Shown: positions 9,912 to 22,470 of the stretch, piece after piece | Position numbering within the stretch: position 1 is the first letter of the stretch | Layout of the letters: the number at the start of each line of letters is the position of its first letter | Assembly: GCA_025766275.1 (NCBI GenBank) | Contig: JAFKAC010000018.1 | Span: forward strand, 186,001-250,000 | Direction of reading: 5' to 3' | Length of the DNA stretch: 64,000 bases | From: Lactarius indigo | Lineage: Eukaryota > Basidiomycota > Agaricomycetes > Russulales > Russulaceae | Made by a program: the position numbers and the translations under genes | The notes under the pieces: model-generated | Databases searched by the model: none | Told to the model about the DNA's origin: nothing | What the model saw: only the letters and a program-made list of their open reading frames with translations

Positions 9912-11892
9912 TGCTGAGCGTTCGAAAGTTCTAGGGATTCCCCTCGGAGCGCTACCCGTAATGTTATAGTGTAAGAAGTAGCGGGCCGTTACCAGGACCA
10001 TGGTATTCAGTCGCGGTGGGACCGCAAAGACATCAGTAGATTATGGTGAGGTTCCATTGTTGTTGGCTCCATGAATATGGCGTATTGAATAGCGATGCCA
10101 ACCACGCGACCGAATATAAGCACTAGTCAGGAACAGGGTACTCGACAGGTTGTGATAGGAACGACGTTGTTGTGTAAAAATACAAGGATGAGTTTCGCGT
10201 GTCTCAGACTTTGTTTGTCCGAGTCTACTTTCGTCTCCGGACAGCGTTTTGCGCGCTTATTCAATCCACTTTTCACGTAACTGTTACTCGTCGTCGTCGG
10301 CTTTGAAAGACCCGGTGTGTTCTCTGAGGTCGCGTGTTCACACTGATGAAACGCTTCAACTACGGCGATACTATTGACAGCTGAGAACCTCGAATCTGAT
10401 CACAGAAGGAATACATACAATTGGGTTTGCAATTGGGTTGTGTATGCATATGGCGTGGTGTGGAATGTGAAGAATATGCGTCGACAGCATGAAAATGGGT
10501 CGTGTTTCAGAATAGTCGAGACGGATGGAACGGTGACATACTCTCGCCTTTCTTTCTTGTGCTGGCCGTTTTGGCCAGCCTCTGGTGCCAGTGCTGGTGC
10601 GCGACAAAGTTGGCAATCGCCCGTTCTCGCAGCCGTTTCTCGTTGGTGTCTGCGACGCTAAGAAAGAACTACATGGGACAATTTTTGTTCTTGATCGAGT
10701 GCCTGATCCGTCTGAATTATTGGGGTTGAACTCTAGCTCTCGCTATCACGAGGGCGCTGGTTATTTGTCGATACGACAACTCATTACTAGTATAGGGCAC
10801 GATGGAAAGAAGAGTCAGGAGAAATGTCCATCGAAGGGAAAGTACTTCTGTGCGGGAACAAAGAAGCAGACGACGGAGCATGAGATCGTCGGCACGAAAG
10901 CAGCGTGATGTGGACGAGCGCCGAGCATATTACAAAGAAATATATATTCGTGTAAGATGTTACCGTGCACGCGACAAGTTGAAACAGTATACGACTCTAC
11001 ATGAATGGGGAATGCGTAGAAAAGTAGTAAATGTATGCGAATGGCACGAAAGGGGAAAGAAAAAAAAGTGCGCAGGCAGTGACTGCGTACTAGTAAGCCC
11101 GCGCAGCAATTTGACGACTCGGATTGCTGACGAAGAGTCAACCTGTAAGCTGTAAGAGCGAGGGTTACCGGTTACCAAGCGAAAGCAAGATATCAACACA
11201 GAGAGCGTGGTTCATGGAGGGCCTTCGCCAATACCCCAATGGCCAAGAAGGGGAAGAGGATACAGAGCCAGACACGGATTCACGGAATGAGGAGACGCCG
11301 TTAATTGCGTCAGCTCTCCCATCTGAATATCGTTGTTGACGCGTTGACGCCTCGCGTCACAGTCGCGTGTCTTTTCCCACACCCACTTTCCTTCATGTCT
11401 GAGCTCAGTGGGAGATCCACTGGCACACGCCTCCTTCAGTTCCCCTTGGCACAATGTCTGCGCCAGGGGTCACCGGTCACCACAAACGATTTCCCGAGGA
11501 TGAGTGTTGTGCTCTTAATGATAGCGCACTCGCTGGTGAGTTGTGCTATCCTTTTTGCATGTGATACAGCCCTGGTGGCTTCTCGCTTCATTTGCGGTCC
11601 TGCGGAGTCGTATAGTAGTAATCTGCCTGGTAATCGAGGTAAAGTAGCTACAGTAACTGCATTATTATGGCTAATGACCATCTGTTTAGAGGATTTTCCA
11701 AACATATCACATTCAACATCGTGAGAGCACGCGAAGTGCCCTAGTCGCTAATCCAACAGATAAGGGCGGGGCTCCATCAACAATGATGTGCGTCTACCGT
11801 CGTGCTACCGCGCAGATGTCGCGAGGAAGATTCGGTCTTCGATCCAGACTATGAACTGTGGGCAACTAGTCAGAACCTCCTTAACACGCCCT
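9912..11892. other. Intergenic, no supported gene
   Basis: Several overlapping short frames on both strands (for example 10585-10908 plus, 11305-11724 plus) show no recognisable domain or coherent splice sites. One TACAGTA heptamer lies at 11649. Confidence 0.5.
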
Positions 11893-12165
11893 CAGCACGA
11901 CCGTGACAGCTTCATAAATTTATCGTGCTCTCTGTGCCACTTCCTCGCAAGAATCGCCCAGTAATCTCCACTTGTCATCCTTCCTGGAAGAGCACTCTGC
12001 CGCCCCGTGCCCCCCGCTTCTCTCAGAACACTAGGCCTGTCACGGGGGAAGTATTCGACGCTGTGTACGGACGTGTCGTGTGCGATGACGACGAGCATAT
12101 CTAGAATTGCGTCGAGCGCGGTGCGGTACGCGACTGGAGCTTTGCGATGGCCTTAGTAGAATGGC
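11893..12165 (-). pseudogene. Fossil of an MBL-fold hydrolase gene, C-terminal region
   Basis: The minus strand aligns with the 3' part of the MBL genes at 15.5 and 20 kb. Recognisable pieces are a TACCACGCCATTCTAC stretch (cf. MPFYE), VAYRTALDAI (cf. VAYRTTLDAL), MLVVIAHDTS (cf. VLVVLTHDAS) and DYWAILARKW (cf. QWRFLNDFSK). A TAA interrupts the frame and the linker is scrambled. The metal-binding N-terminal half is absent. It resembles the copy at 19994-21231 most. Confidence 0.75.
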
Positions 12166-12913
12166 GTGGTACGGAGTGACCTTCCCGAATAGCGAACAGT
12201 TGCAGGTAGACTTGGATGTCAGCGACTCGAAAAGGGACAGCAAGATATTTTCCAGGAGCCGCGTTGGACAGACTCATAATGTCCCAAAATTCCGGAATGG
12301 ATTATAATGGTCTAATTAATATGATGTTTCCAGGTCTTAGAAAGGTTATGAGCAAGTCGAAATTATTATAAGCCTTGTAATCCATGTCTTATTTTAGTAA
12401 TACCTTATAGTAATTTAGATAGCACTTCTTATAGGCACCTTGGTTGCGGCTTGGGACTTTTTATAAACTGCGCCAGTCGTGTCCGGTCTGAGTACTGTGG
12501 AGAGTTTTTTTTTGACTATTATAGATATACATCGTGCACAATTGCACAAGTCTGTAGCTTGGTCTGCAGCTTGGAATCGATTCGCAACTCTTGGCATATC
12601 CAACCGATATTACACAATGAATTTCCCGATGCCACGCTTGTCATTGTAGTGAACAAGGCGATGAATGGCAAGATGAATGGAACCACATAGTACGTCCGGC
12701 TAACTAACTTAATTAGGCTTGGTCGTCCCGAACTCCGAACACTAAGCCTATTCGAGGAATCGACAACTTGCAGAATCGAACGGGAAGGAGCTTCACCGGT
12801 GTCCTTGCGGTCCCGCCGCGACAGCGTAATGGCCCTTAATACTTCTTGAAACCTATAAAATTACAGGCAGCGTCGTGAGGAGGATCCCAAGTGCTTTCGA
12901 ACTCCCAGTAGCC
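12166..12913. other. Intergenic upstream of the sedolisin gene
   Basis: AT-rich DNA with no supported gene; the 3' part should hold the promoter of the peptidase gene. A T-tract lies near 12507. Confidence 0.5.
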
Positions 12914-15033
12914 ATGGTGAACGTGCTCGCCACTCTCCCGTCTTTCATCTCACTTGTGCTCGCGTCATCCCACTTCAAACGCGATATGCGCCTTCACGAG
13001 CGCCGCGATGGTGTCCCAGAGGGCTTCACGAGCAAGGGTCCTGCACCTGGAAATGCCGCTCTGCGTCTCCACATTGCGCTTGTCCAGAATGACATCAAGG
13101 GTCTCCAAACCAAACTCATGGACGTCAGCACGCCAAGCAGCTCGCAGTACGGCCAATGGCTTTCCAAGGAGGAGGTGCGTTATAACTTTCATTTTATCGT
13201 GGATTGCTAGACGCCGCCCACACTAGGTCGGCACCTTCGTGACTCCTAAGCCCGAGACTGTTACGGCGGTCAACGAGTGGTTGTCCGCCAACGGCCTCAA
13301 CGCAACGGTTTTGTCACCATACGGAGACCGTATCGCTTTAGAGACGACCGTGGATCGAGCGAGCGAACTTCTCGATGCTAAGTTTTCCACTTTTGTGCAC
13401 GATGGAAGCGGGAAGAGGGCCATTCGTACCTTGGAATATTCAATCCCGGCGTCGCTCAAGGACCACCTCGAACTCGTTCACCCTACAGTCGCGTGTGTGA
13501 CCGTCCCATCTTTTGAACAGCGTCTCAAGATGTTCTAACTTCGTATGCAGCTTCCCATCCTCGGACGACATGATCGGGTCGCCGATCTTTAGTTCTCCTG
13601 CGAAAGTCGTACGGCGCGCTGGAGACCTAACCTCTGCAGTTGCATCATCTTGCGACAACTTGATAACCCCGGCGTGCCTCCAACAGCTATACGGCATCCC
13701 CACAGTGCCTGCCTCCCAGTCGTCGAACAGGCTTGCTGTCTCGCCCTTCCATCAGGGATCTGCTAATAAGGCCGACCTCGGAGTATGTGTCAAAGCAAGT
13801 AACTGTCCGAAAAATCATATAAACAAGTCTCCTTTCACAGGAATTCCTTCAGACTTTCCGCACTGACCTATCCCCAAACACTACCTTTTTCGAACAAGCA
13901 ATCGATGGCGGCTCCAACCCACAGGCTCCCAGCGAAGCTGGCATCGAAGCTGTGAGTACAGTACTGTGACTGTTCATCGGGGTCGATTAGGAAAACTGAT
14001 GTGGTTCCCAAGAACCTTGACGTACAATATACGGTTGGCATTGCGTCGGGCGTGCCAACTGTTCTCATTTCCGTTGGCAATCAGGCCCGGGGCGGCGAGC
14101 CTGGAAGACTTCTTGATCTAATCAACTTCTTGTTACACCATACAGAACTCCCACAGGTCCTCACCACCAGCTACGTATGGGACGAAAACACCATATCCCA
14201 TTCCATGGCCAAGTAAGCATCAATCTCTCTTAAGGGCCCGCATCTTACTAATCCCCGTTATCCAGCAACCTGTGCAATGCCTTCATGCAACTAGGCGCTC
14301 GAGGGGTTAGCGTCCTCGTCTCATCTGGCGACGGCGGTGTTTCGGGTTCACAAAGACAAGGGTGCAGGGCCTTCGTGCCTACCTTCCCGGCCAGTTGCCC
14401 ATAGTATGTCTTCCCGCCCTTGCGCGCCTTCTGCTGAAGTTCTGCAACTTCCTCTAACCACTTCCCGCACAAATCAGCGTAACCTCGGTTGGGGCGACAC
14501 AGAACACCAACCCAGAAATCTCCGCTACCTTCTCGTCTGGCGGTTTCTCGAATAACTTTCCGACGCCGGCGTACCAACTCGCTGCCAAAGCAGCCTACCT
14601 CAACCAGCTCGGGAGCACCAATGCGGGGCGATTCAATCCTTCTGGCCGGGGCTTCCCTGACGTCGCTGCCGCGGGAACCAACCTCGCGGTCGTGTGGAAG
14701 GGCAACGTGACCAGTGTCGAGGGCACGAGCGGCTCGAGCCTCGTTTTCGCGAGCGTCGTCTCCCTGCTGAATGATCGTCTCATCGCGGCCCACAGGGGAC
14801 CTCTCGGCTTCCTAAACCCGTTCTTGTACTCACAGGGCGCGAGGGCGCTGAACGATATCACGACTGGTAACAACCCTGGGTGTAACACGAATGGCTTCCC
14901 TGTAAAGGCAGGGTGGGATCCTGTGAGTCTATCTCCGTTCTGCGGCTGATCATGGCTCTTACTATCATGACTACAGGTGACTGGGCTGGGCACACCGAAC
15001 TGGGCGAAGCTGTTGGCTGCAGTCGGGCTGTGA
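12914..15033 (+). CDS. Secreted sedolisin family (S53) peptidase, tripeptidyl-peptidase type
   Basis: Eight exons join in phase to 569 residues: 12914-13174, 13227-13492, 13551-13782, 13841-13951, 14013-14212, 14266-14403, 14478-14922, 14977-15033. A signal peptide (MVNVLATLPSFISLVLASS) precedes a pro-domain (IALVQNDIKGLQTKL, STPSSSQYGQWLSKEEV). The mature enzyme starts near CDNLITPACLQQLYGIP. Catalytic features of the Ser-Glu-Asp family are present: the E-x3-D pair (IEA/NLDVQY) split by intron 4, the SSGDGGV region, and nucleophile Ser in EGTSGSS near residue 465. Such enzymes remove tripeptides from proteins at acid pH, here presumably outside the cell for nutrient release. Length is normal. 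It is convergent with the MBL gene at 15514. The intron 4 acceptor (CCAAG) is weak, but the phase fits. Confidence 0.9.
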
Positions 15034-15513
15034 TGAAAACGGGCCAGCCGAAATGTCACTATTGTAAGCGGAACATTTGATCACTTCCACCTACAGTATC
15101 GGGTGATAAAATTACTGTACTACTGAGTGTGGCCAAATGTCACGTGACTAGTTTCTTTTCCTCCACTGGCACGAGTTCCTCTAGATCGCAGACATAATCG
15201 AACATCCTACAACTATTGCAAAAATGTAGACATCTATCTTCCTTGTCGCTTAAAGCCCTGATGCTCTGACTAAAACCAAAAATCATACTACCTACAGCTT
15301 AGCCTTTTATTGTCGTCACACCTTCTGGTATCTCTTTTCTCTTGCAGTGAGCCATCAGTGTCCGTCTTGTTCGCACTGCGTGGAGGTTCCGAGGATTGTC
15401 GTCACGACACTCTTACGCGCTTCGGCTAGCAATCAAGGACCTACATACATAGGCATTAAAAGTTACCGCCTGCACCACTAGCACTACACCGTCGCGGCTT
15501 CCTTATTTGTGTC
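15034..15513. other. Convergent 3' intergenic region
   Basis: Lies between the 3' ends of the peptidase and MBL genes. No coding content; TACAGTA at 15102 and TACTGTA at 15113. Confidence 0.6.
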
Positions 15514-16725
15514 CTACTCCTTCAACACGCCCTTGCGAAAGTCATTCAAGAATCTCCACCGGCCGACGTCTTTCTTCGAGGGCTGGTTCTCCCAACCCGC
15601 CAGGCCTGCCTTAGGGAAGAAATCGAGCACGTCGAGCAGGGACGCGTCGTGGGTAAGGACGACGAGCACGTCTGGGCTCGTGTCGAACGCCTCGAGCGCT
15701 TCGAGCGTGGCGCGTCTCGCAACCGGATCATCGATCTGGTGCGCAGCGACCTCGTAGAATGGGGTAGTGCGGTAAGACTCCGGACTCGGGTGAATCGGCT
15801 GGAAGATAGAGCAAGGGCAGGACGACGCCGACGTCGGCGGCTCGAGCGGGGATGGCGAGATGGTTTCTGGGAGCTGTGTGACAGGCGTCGGGCGGAACTC
15901 GCCGCAGTGGTGTGCGCCGTCCCCTGCAAGAAGCACGAACTTGTCTGCCGAGGTGCGTGCGAGCGCCATGATGTGGTCCGCCGTGTGTCCGGGCGCCTCG
16001 AGGAGATAGAACGAACCATCGTTGAACCAGTCGATCGCTCGCAGCCCCGCGACTTTCACGGTCGACGCGCTGCTGTTGAAGTCTAATTCGATGACTTCGC
16101 GGCCTTCGAACGCCTCTTGCAGTGTTTCGGCGTTTGGGTTTACGGGCTGGCCGGGGTAGGTCGAAGGATGAGACTTGAAGCCAGGACCGACGACCAGGGA
16201 GGTGCTCGTCGGGAATAGGGTGAGATCCCCCGTGTGGTCCGGGTGATGGTGAGACCAGATGGCGAAGTTGATGGACGACAGTGGGACAGAGGCGGCATTC
16301 AGCTTGTCAGGAACGTCCTCGGTAACATTGATGGTACCACCGACGCTCTTAACCATGCTCACCACTGTGGGGGTATCAAGTCAGTATCACTAGATTTTGC
16401 ATCCGTTGAAAAGGTCCATAGCCCGAAGGATAATGGTTCGAAAGGGCGCGATGAAACAGCGGGGGGGAGTAACTGGTGACGTACATTGCGGCAGCTTTTC
16501 CTTCCAAGCTTTCATTATACCGAGCTCAAATAGCACTTTCTTCCCCACCCTTTCGTTTTCTACCAGGAAGCTATAGGTGGGTATATCAACTGCATCGTGT
16601 CCAGGTCTTGGCGATTGCACAATGATAGCAGATGGCGCGACCAGATGACCTGCATCCATGATGGAAACACGGACAATAGATCCTTTGAATGCGGGAAGAG
16701 GAAGTGGTGATTTAACATCAGACAT
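15514..16725 (-). CDS. Metallo-beta-lactamase-fold hydrolase, copy 1
   Basis: Two exons (16725-16485, 16364-15514) separated by a 120-bp intron give 363 residues. Metal ligands of the MBL fold are visible: HHHPDH (HxHxDH) early in exon 2, His in APGHTADH, Asp in LLAGDGAHH, and a late His in VVLTHDAS. The overall pattern (YSFLVENE..KKVLFELG, WSHHHPDHTGD, VVGPGFK) resembles lactonase-like MBL hydrolases. Substrate is unknown, and a cytosolic location is inferred from the lack of a leader. It has two paralogues in the window with the same intron position. The middle of exon 2 is far closer to copy 2 than the ends are. Confidence 0.88.
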
Positions 16726-17738
16726 ATCGAAAGTGGAAAAGGCAGTAAGCAGAGGTTAGCACGAGTAATTGGTTCACAAGAGTCACGGTTCTGGACGAAG
16801 ACTTCAAGACTAGCCGCAGTGAGATCGAGCTTGAGACCTCCCACCGACCTGTAGCGTCTTAAATACACAGAAATTAGTACTACGTCACCTAAGCGAAGCG
16901 GGCTATGACCACCATCAGAGTCGTCATCTCCCCCATATCGGATAAGAATGATCATGCCCAGGCCCATGTAGAGCGAACGATCGAAGAAATTGCATGCGCA
17001 GTCGATTACATTGCCATTTTTTCTTTTCTGTACACGGCACACACCGAAAAAGGCAAGTGTCAAGGACTCGTGATCACATCATCCGAGTCAATGACAATGA
17101 CCTGCAGGCGCTCGAATCATGTAACCCGATGACCCCCTCATACCCGGTATCGTACGTAACTTTTCATCAAAATAAGGCCGGTCTGAAGGATTAACCGATA
17201 AACGCGCAATACCCGAGACCATTTTAGCTGAGGTTTGGCCAGGGTGATGTCCCTCGGGATGTCCTGTACAGTCTGTACTTGGCCGGGAGCCGGAGTGTAT
17301 AACTAGCTCAGTTGCCATATCCTCCTTTGAAGCACTCTCTAACAAAGCCGTAGCCGGTGTAACAGTCATGTGTTTGGGTGTCACGTCCTAGCCTCGAGGT
17401 CCTGAAAAGGGGCTCACCTCTCCGAAAACACGGCATATTGGTATCAAGGCATTCTGGCCTCTCAGGCTTTCGGCGGGATACGAAGATTGACAACTGTGTC
17501 CGGAACGTAGCTATTGTTTTACAGTTTGGGTCCTTGGGAACTTATAATTGTAGAAGTAGAAACCAGAAGTTGCGCACTTGGACCGTCAACTGCACCTATG
17601 AAGTAACGAGTTGTCAATTTTAGTATGTACAGTACTCGCACAATATTCATGCGAGAAATATGTCGCCTTAGCGCTTGCAGATGCAAGGAAGAGATCGCAA
17701 CCCGACGTCATAGTATGCGTATTGTTTCTGCCTTTCTC
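16726..17738. other. Intergenic, no supported gene
   Basis: Upstream of MBL copy 1 and downstream of the DUF6535 remnant. No recognisable coding content; TACAGTA at 17628. Confidence 0.5.
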
Positions 17739-18090
17739 TTAAATATCTCCGGCATCACGGGCGACAAGAATGTTTGCATACGGATTCGCGAAGGTAATGA
17801 GGCGATGAGAAGAAACAGTGCACTGGGAATAAGAAGACACGTCCCGAAGGACAGGGTCTAGGTCGTCTGTGTGGTCGAAAAAGATAATGAGTGGGACTCC
17901 GTGCCTCGATGCACGTGGACGTAAATAGTGCGGACGAAGGAAAGGATAAGCATCGCATTTGATCTGAGGACTGGGTGCTGGCGCCGGACTTGCAACCCAA
18001 CTACAAGCTGATTCCAAAGGTCACAAAATTGGTGCCGGAATTCGAGTGCGGCGGTTTCTACATCCAATTGGCGCGTCACGCGCAGCGAAT
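17739..18090 (-). pseudogene. Decayed C-terminal tail of the DUF6535 gene
   Basis: Downstream of the DUF6535 stop the minus strand still encodes a C-terminal block common in these proteins: ALEFRHQFCDLWNQLVV, RSNAMLILSFVRTIYVHVHRGT, then in the next frame TDDLDPVLRDVSSYSQCTV. A single-base frameshift near 17890 separates the last two parts. I found no splice pair that joins the block in phase to the upstream gene. It is read as an eroded 3' end. Confidence 0.6.
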
Positions 18091-18157
18091 TTCCGAATAT
18101 TTTATGAAGGGAAGGGGAGTCAGAACGGTGGTGTGCAGTATGCAGCTCCCATGCCAG

Positions 18158-19718
18158 TCAAACGAGATTGCGGAGTTTGACGCTATCGCGTTTTTTGCAG
18201 CATTCGGCAAAAAGGGCTTCCGACCAGTTCAACCTTCGCTGGACTATGCCGGCCCAATGCTCGTCTGAGTGGTAATCTGTAAGGTGGTTGATGGCAACCG
18301 CGATTATACACCTTGCAAGGGATCGAACATTCGGATCCTCATCGTTGGCGTACTGATCCGCAAGGAGAACAAAGTCGATAGACTCGAAAATGGCAGATCC
18401 CATGGAGGAGAGAGCGTGATAGAAAGTGCGCTGAAGAAGGTAAGGATCCGTCTGCATCGCCTTCAGGGAGGCCTCGATTCGCTGCTGCCTGGTCGTACCT
18501 GAGACGAGATTGGAGGATAACGAATGATTAACGAAAGCAACAATTGCCTTAGGAAATGAATCTGTATTTGCCCCTCGGAGAACTTGCGCCGGGTCTTCGA
18601 CCAACTTGGATTTGTAGAAACCAGGGATTCCCGTTAGAACCCGCTCCAATTCTTCTGGGTGAGAGACATGAGTCAGAGAATCGAAAAGCCATGACATTGC
18701 TCCAGCGTCGAGTGTCGAGGTACGAGTATCGGCGTGCTCCCCAACCTCCTGCGCCGCATAGTGCAATGTCCCCCAGCCAGGGGTTTGGACGCTGAAAACC
18801 CGGCGGTGTATTAGTGACAATGGGGTAACGATCAGACTATAGGGGCGGAGGGTCAATTTCCAGGAGTAACGCAGGTAAAGATCCGTCGGGACAATTAAAG
18901 AAACAACTCCAACCGTACGAAAAGGTAAATAACCAGTGTGTATGGCTAAAATAACGAGTCCGATGAAGAAAAAATAGATAGATGTGTGCAAGAGACAATT
19001 CAAAATGTTGAGGAATAATGGAACAAACTTGAGAAATCCGTCCTGCGTTATACACGCTCGAATACATGCACATCTGTGCGGGGTGTATTGTAGCTGAGTC
19101 AAGAGCTGGTATTGGCGCACCCATTCTTGGGCCAGGGAGGCGGACACAGCACATACAAGGCTCATCGATAGGCTCATAAACCAGAGCACATGTGAGGATC
19201 GGGGTGCGCTAACAGGATTTGGAGGAATTTGTACCAGTGGAGTAGCGGAACTGTTCAAATTGGCTTGGAGCTGGTAGATTTGAGAAAGGTAGAAGGTCGA
19301 GACGTCCTGAGAGGTTGTTAGAGACGAAATATAAGATTGTGACAAAAATCCCGCGACGGTAGCCGAGATCAAACCACTCTATCATGGTGTCATGGTGGTC
19401 TAGTCAGAACTGAAGTACTTAACGACAATGGCCAGGGGGACTCACGAGGAGCATAACGCTGTTTGCGTCCTCCCTCCACTTCTGGATAAGCTTCGAATCA
19501 ACCTCGAACATTTTTTCGTTGTACATGGAGAACAAGATGTCAGATCCGTCTGTTAAAATTGCCTTTGCTTGTGGTGAGTCGCGATTCTGGGTGCCAGTGG
19601 GCGGGATTTGATCTTGCGAAAGAGTTGGAGCGCTGGGAGGACTGTCACCAGCGGCTGCAGCTTCGTTAGACACATGGCTGGAAAAGGGGACGGGAATACA
19701 CCAGTGATCAGGAGACAT
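18158..19718 (-). CDS. DUF6535 family membrane protein, probably truncated
   Basis: Two exons (19718-19446, 19378-18158) join in phase to about 497 residues. The N-terminal part has the family pattern DILFSMYNEKMFEVDSKLI followed by SGLISATVAGFLSQSY (first membrane segment). Further hydrophobic segments lie in SHVLWFMSLSMSLVCAVSAS, with SLAQEWVRQY after it, and in FLNILNCLLHTSIYFFFIGL and the following 30 residues. These proteins are abundant in Agaricomycetes and have no known function; membrane location is inferred. The C-terminal soluble part ends early compared with relatives, and a frameshifted continuation lies at 17739-18090. All neighbours are on the same strand between two MBL copies. 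Confidence 0.8.
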
Positions 19719-19993
19719 TGGGAACGAAAGCTAAGGAGAAAGGTTTTGAAGGTCTGACGCCAAGCCCGAACTTTGATGAAGCATAGACGGGCCACATCCC
19801 AAAACGGCCGGGAATATTTGACGCAAGCCTAGGGTTTCGGGGATGTCAGGACAGCAGTTTTTTTGTGTGGGTATTGTGGGCTATGATCGAACGATGACAT
19901 TGTACAGTACTCTTTGCACGTGCTAAGGTTCGCGATGTGAGAGTAGTTTACGTACTTACATAAACTATCGAATCACGCTGCCAACGACCAGCA

Positions 19994-21231
19994 TTACATC
20001 ACCACAGCTTCTCGCTCGAGCTCCCCTAGCGTACCCTTGGAAAAATCATTCAAGAATCTCCACTGGCCAATGTCCTTTTTTGAGGGCCGTTGCTCCCAAC
20101 CCGTCAGATCCTCCGTGGGGAAGAACCCGAGCAGGTCGAGGAGGGACGCGTCGTGCGTGAGGACGACGAGCACGTCTGGGCTTGCGTCGAACGTCTTGAG
20201 TGCGTCGAGCGTGGTGCGGTACGCGACGGGATCGTCGACCATTGACGCAGCGGCCTCGTAGAATGGCATGGTGCGGAAGAACCCCGGATTCGGGTGAATC
20301 CGCTCGAAGAGCGAGCAGGGGAAGGACGACGCCGACGTCGCGTGTTCGAGCGGGGACGGCGTGATGGTGTCCGGGAGAGGCGTGAGTGGCGTCGGGCGGA
20401 ACTCGCCACAGTGGTGCGCGCTATCCCCCGCGAGAAGCACGAATTTGTCCGCGGACGTGCGTGCGAGTGCCATAATGTGGTCTGCCGTGTGTCCGGGCGC
20501 CTCGAGGAGGTAGAACGAACCATCGTTGAACCAGTCGATCGTTCGCAGCCCCGCGACTTTCAGGGTCGACGCGCTGCTGCTGAAGTCTAATTCGATGACT
20601 TCGCGGCCTTCGAACGCCTCTTGCAGTGTTTCGGCGTTCGTGTTTACGGGCTGGCCGGGGTAGGTCGAAGGATGAGACTTGAAGCCAGGACCGACGACGA
20701 GGGAGGTGCTCGTCGGGAATAGGGTGAGATCTCCCGTGTGGTCCGGATGATGGTGAGACCAGATGGCGAAGTTGATGGACGACAGTGGGACAGAGGCGGC
20801 ATTCAGCTTGTCAGGAACATCCTCGGTAATATTGATGATACCACCGACGCTCTGAGTCATGCTCACCACTATAGAGGCATCAGGTCAGCATCGCCAGATT
20901 ATATACCGGCTGAAAAACGTTCGTGGGCCCCGATGAAAGAGGAAGGTGAATGGCTCGAAAAGGTGCGACGAAAAAGCTGGAGGCAGTGACTGAGTGACGT
21001 ACATTGCGGCAGCTTTTCTTTCCAAGCTTTCATCATACCAAGGTCAAACAGTACTTTCTTCCCCACCCTTTCGTTTTCTATTAGGAAGCTGTAGATAGGT
21101 CCCTCGATTATCCCGTGCCCAGGTATTTGTGGCAGCACGAGCATGGAAGATGGCACGACCACACTGCCAGCATCCAGGATGGAAACGCGAACAGTAGATC
21201 CTTTGAAGGCAGGGAGGGAAATATGGGACAT
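19994..21231 (-). CDS. Metallo-beta-lactamase-fold hydrolase, copy 2
   Basis: Two exons (21231-21003, 20868-19994) give 367 residues, with the same phase-1 intron as copy 1 (here 134 bp). All MBL ligands are kept: HHHPDH, APGHTADH, LLAGDSAHH and VVLTHDAS. Exon 1 begins MSHISLPAFKGSTVRVSILD; the exon ends in YSFLIENERVGKKVLFDLG. The first part of exon 2 is almost identical to copy 1 in DNA, while exon 1 and the last third are clearly diverged, a pattern expected from gene conversion. The C-terminus carries an extra ELEREAVVM. Substrate is unknown. The upstream fossil at 11.9 kb resembles this copy. Confidence 0.88.
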
Positions 21232-22470
21232 ATCAAGGTAGTGGGTAGTGGAGTAGACAGCGAGCAGAGACCAGAATTGGTACGATCGCGGCAACCATTT
21301 GAATCTAACGTTCCTCGCCACGTATGTGCATCATTACCTGAGCCGCGGACGCATAATGCGGCCGAGTAGAAAAGGGATTAGGGAGATCCAATCCCTGTAC
21401 TGCACGTGGCCTAGTACCAAGATGGTCCACAGGCATCAAGTCAGACACTCCAGTAGCCACCCAGTTGTTATTTCCGACTTAGACACATAGTATCAAGTAT
21501 GTTTGTTGGTGTAGTCTCAATGCCAACCACCACCCCCGCCGCCATTCTTGGGACAGTCGGTTTTGAGGTAGTTGGCCCTGAGGCCTGAGGCCTGAGGGAC
21601 CGTACCGTAGGGGTCCAAGGTATGTTCTAAAAACCGTTGAGTTCGTTCCTAGTCCGATTCAGTTACAGCAACTCGACTTTGAGATCGCAGACTCCCCCGA
21701 TTATGACTACCATGTAAGTTAATCCACGGCGACAATGAAGAGAGGAATTTCCTACCGACATATGTGGCATGGAAGGTCTAGGGTGTTAAAGGATGCGTAG
21801 ATGGGAAGCTATATGACCATGCACGAGAAAGTTTGCGCCTTTGTTACTTTGTTACGGGCGAGAATATGAGGCAGGAGAAGGTTCCGAGAACAGCGGAGAT
21901 ACGGGGCCCGTAGGGGAATTTTCTCTCGCGATTGGTATTACTGCAAGCGGGAGGTGGGTGCAACCAGAGGACGCCCACCGCAAACATTGTGTGTGTTGCC
22001 ATTCACTTGCGGCGGCACGTAACAAAGAAATCGAGCCGACGATGACTAATCGTGATGAACATCTTCTACTCCGGTCCTGACTCGGATGACTCTCGGATAT
22101 GGCCAGCCAGATTTCGGCGGATTGTGGGGTCACGATGATGTGCTAATAGAGTGTGGGTAATCCTATACTCGCCTGTCCAATCGGAAAAAAGCAGAAACGT
22201 GCCCGACGGACGCGACGGAACGTGCCGAAGCTAATTCAAGTTGTCGACCCACATAGGGAAAAGGGGGGAGCGCCATGGTCCACATTGCAAGCCAAGCGAA
22301 CTTGAAATCAGCAGGAAGCTTGCATCGTGCCAGTGATGCTGCTACGCCAACTCCGAGTTGATTTTTTTTTTTTTGCCTCCTGTGACCTACACAGTTGAGA
22401 CCGCATCGCTCTCGCGAATCGTTCACAATCGCATAAAAAGTCATGATGTATCAAAAGCGCATTAAAGCTC
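21232..22470. other. Intergenic between divergent MBL copy 2 and aldo/keto reductase
   Basis: No supported gene. Contains three tandem GGCCTGA-type units near 21568-21596 and a T-tract near 22362. Promoters for both flanking genes should lie here. Confidence 0.5.

Noticed and set aside
15546..16086. Long antisense frames across MBL copies 1, 2 and 3
   Set aside because: They mirror the real genes, occur at the same place in each paralogue and encode Arg-rich nonsense.
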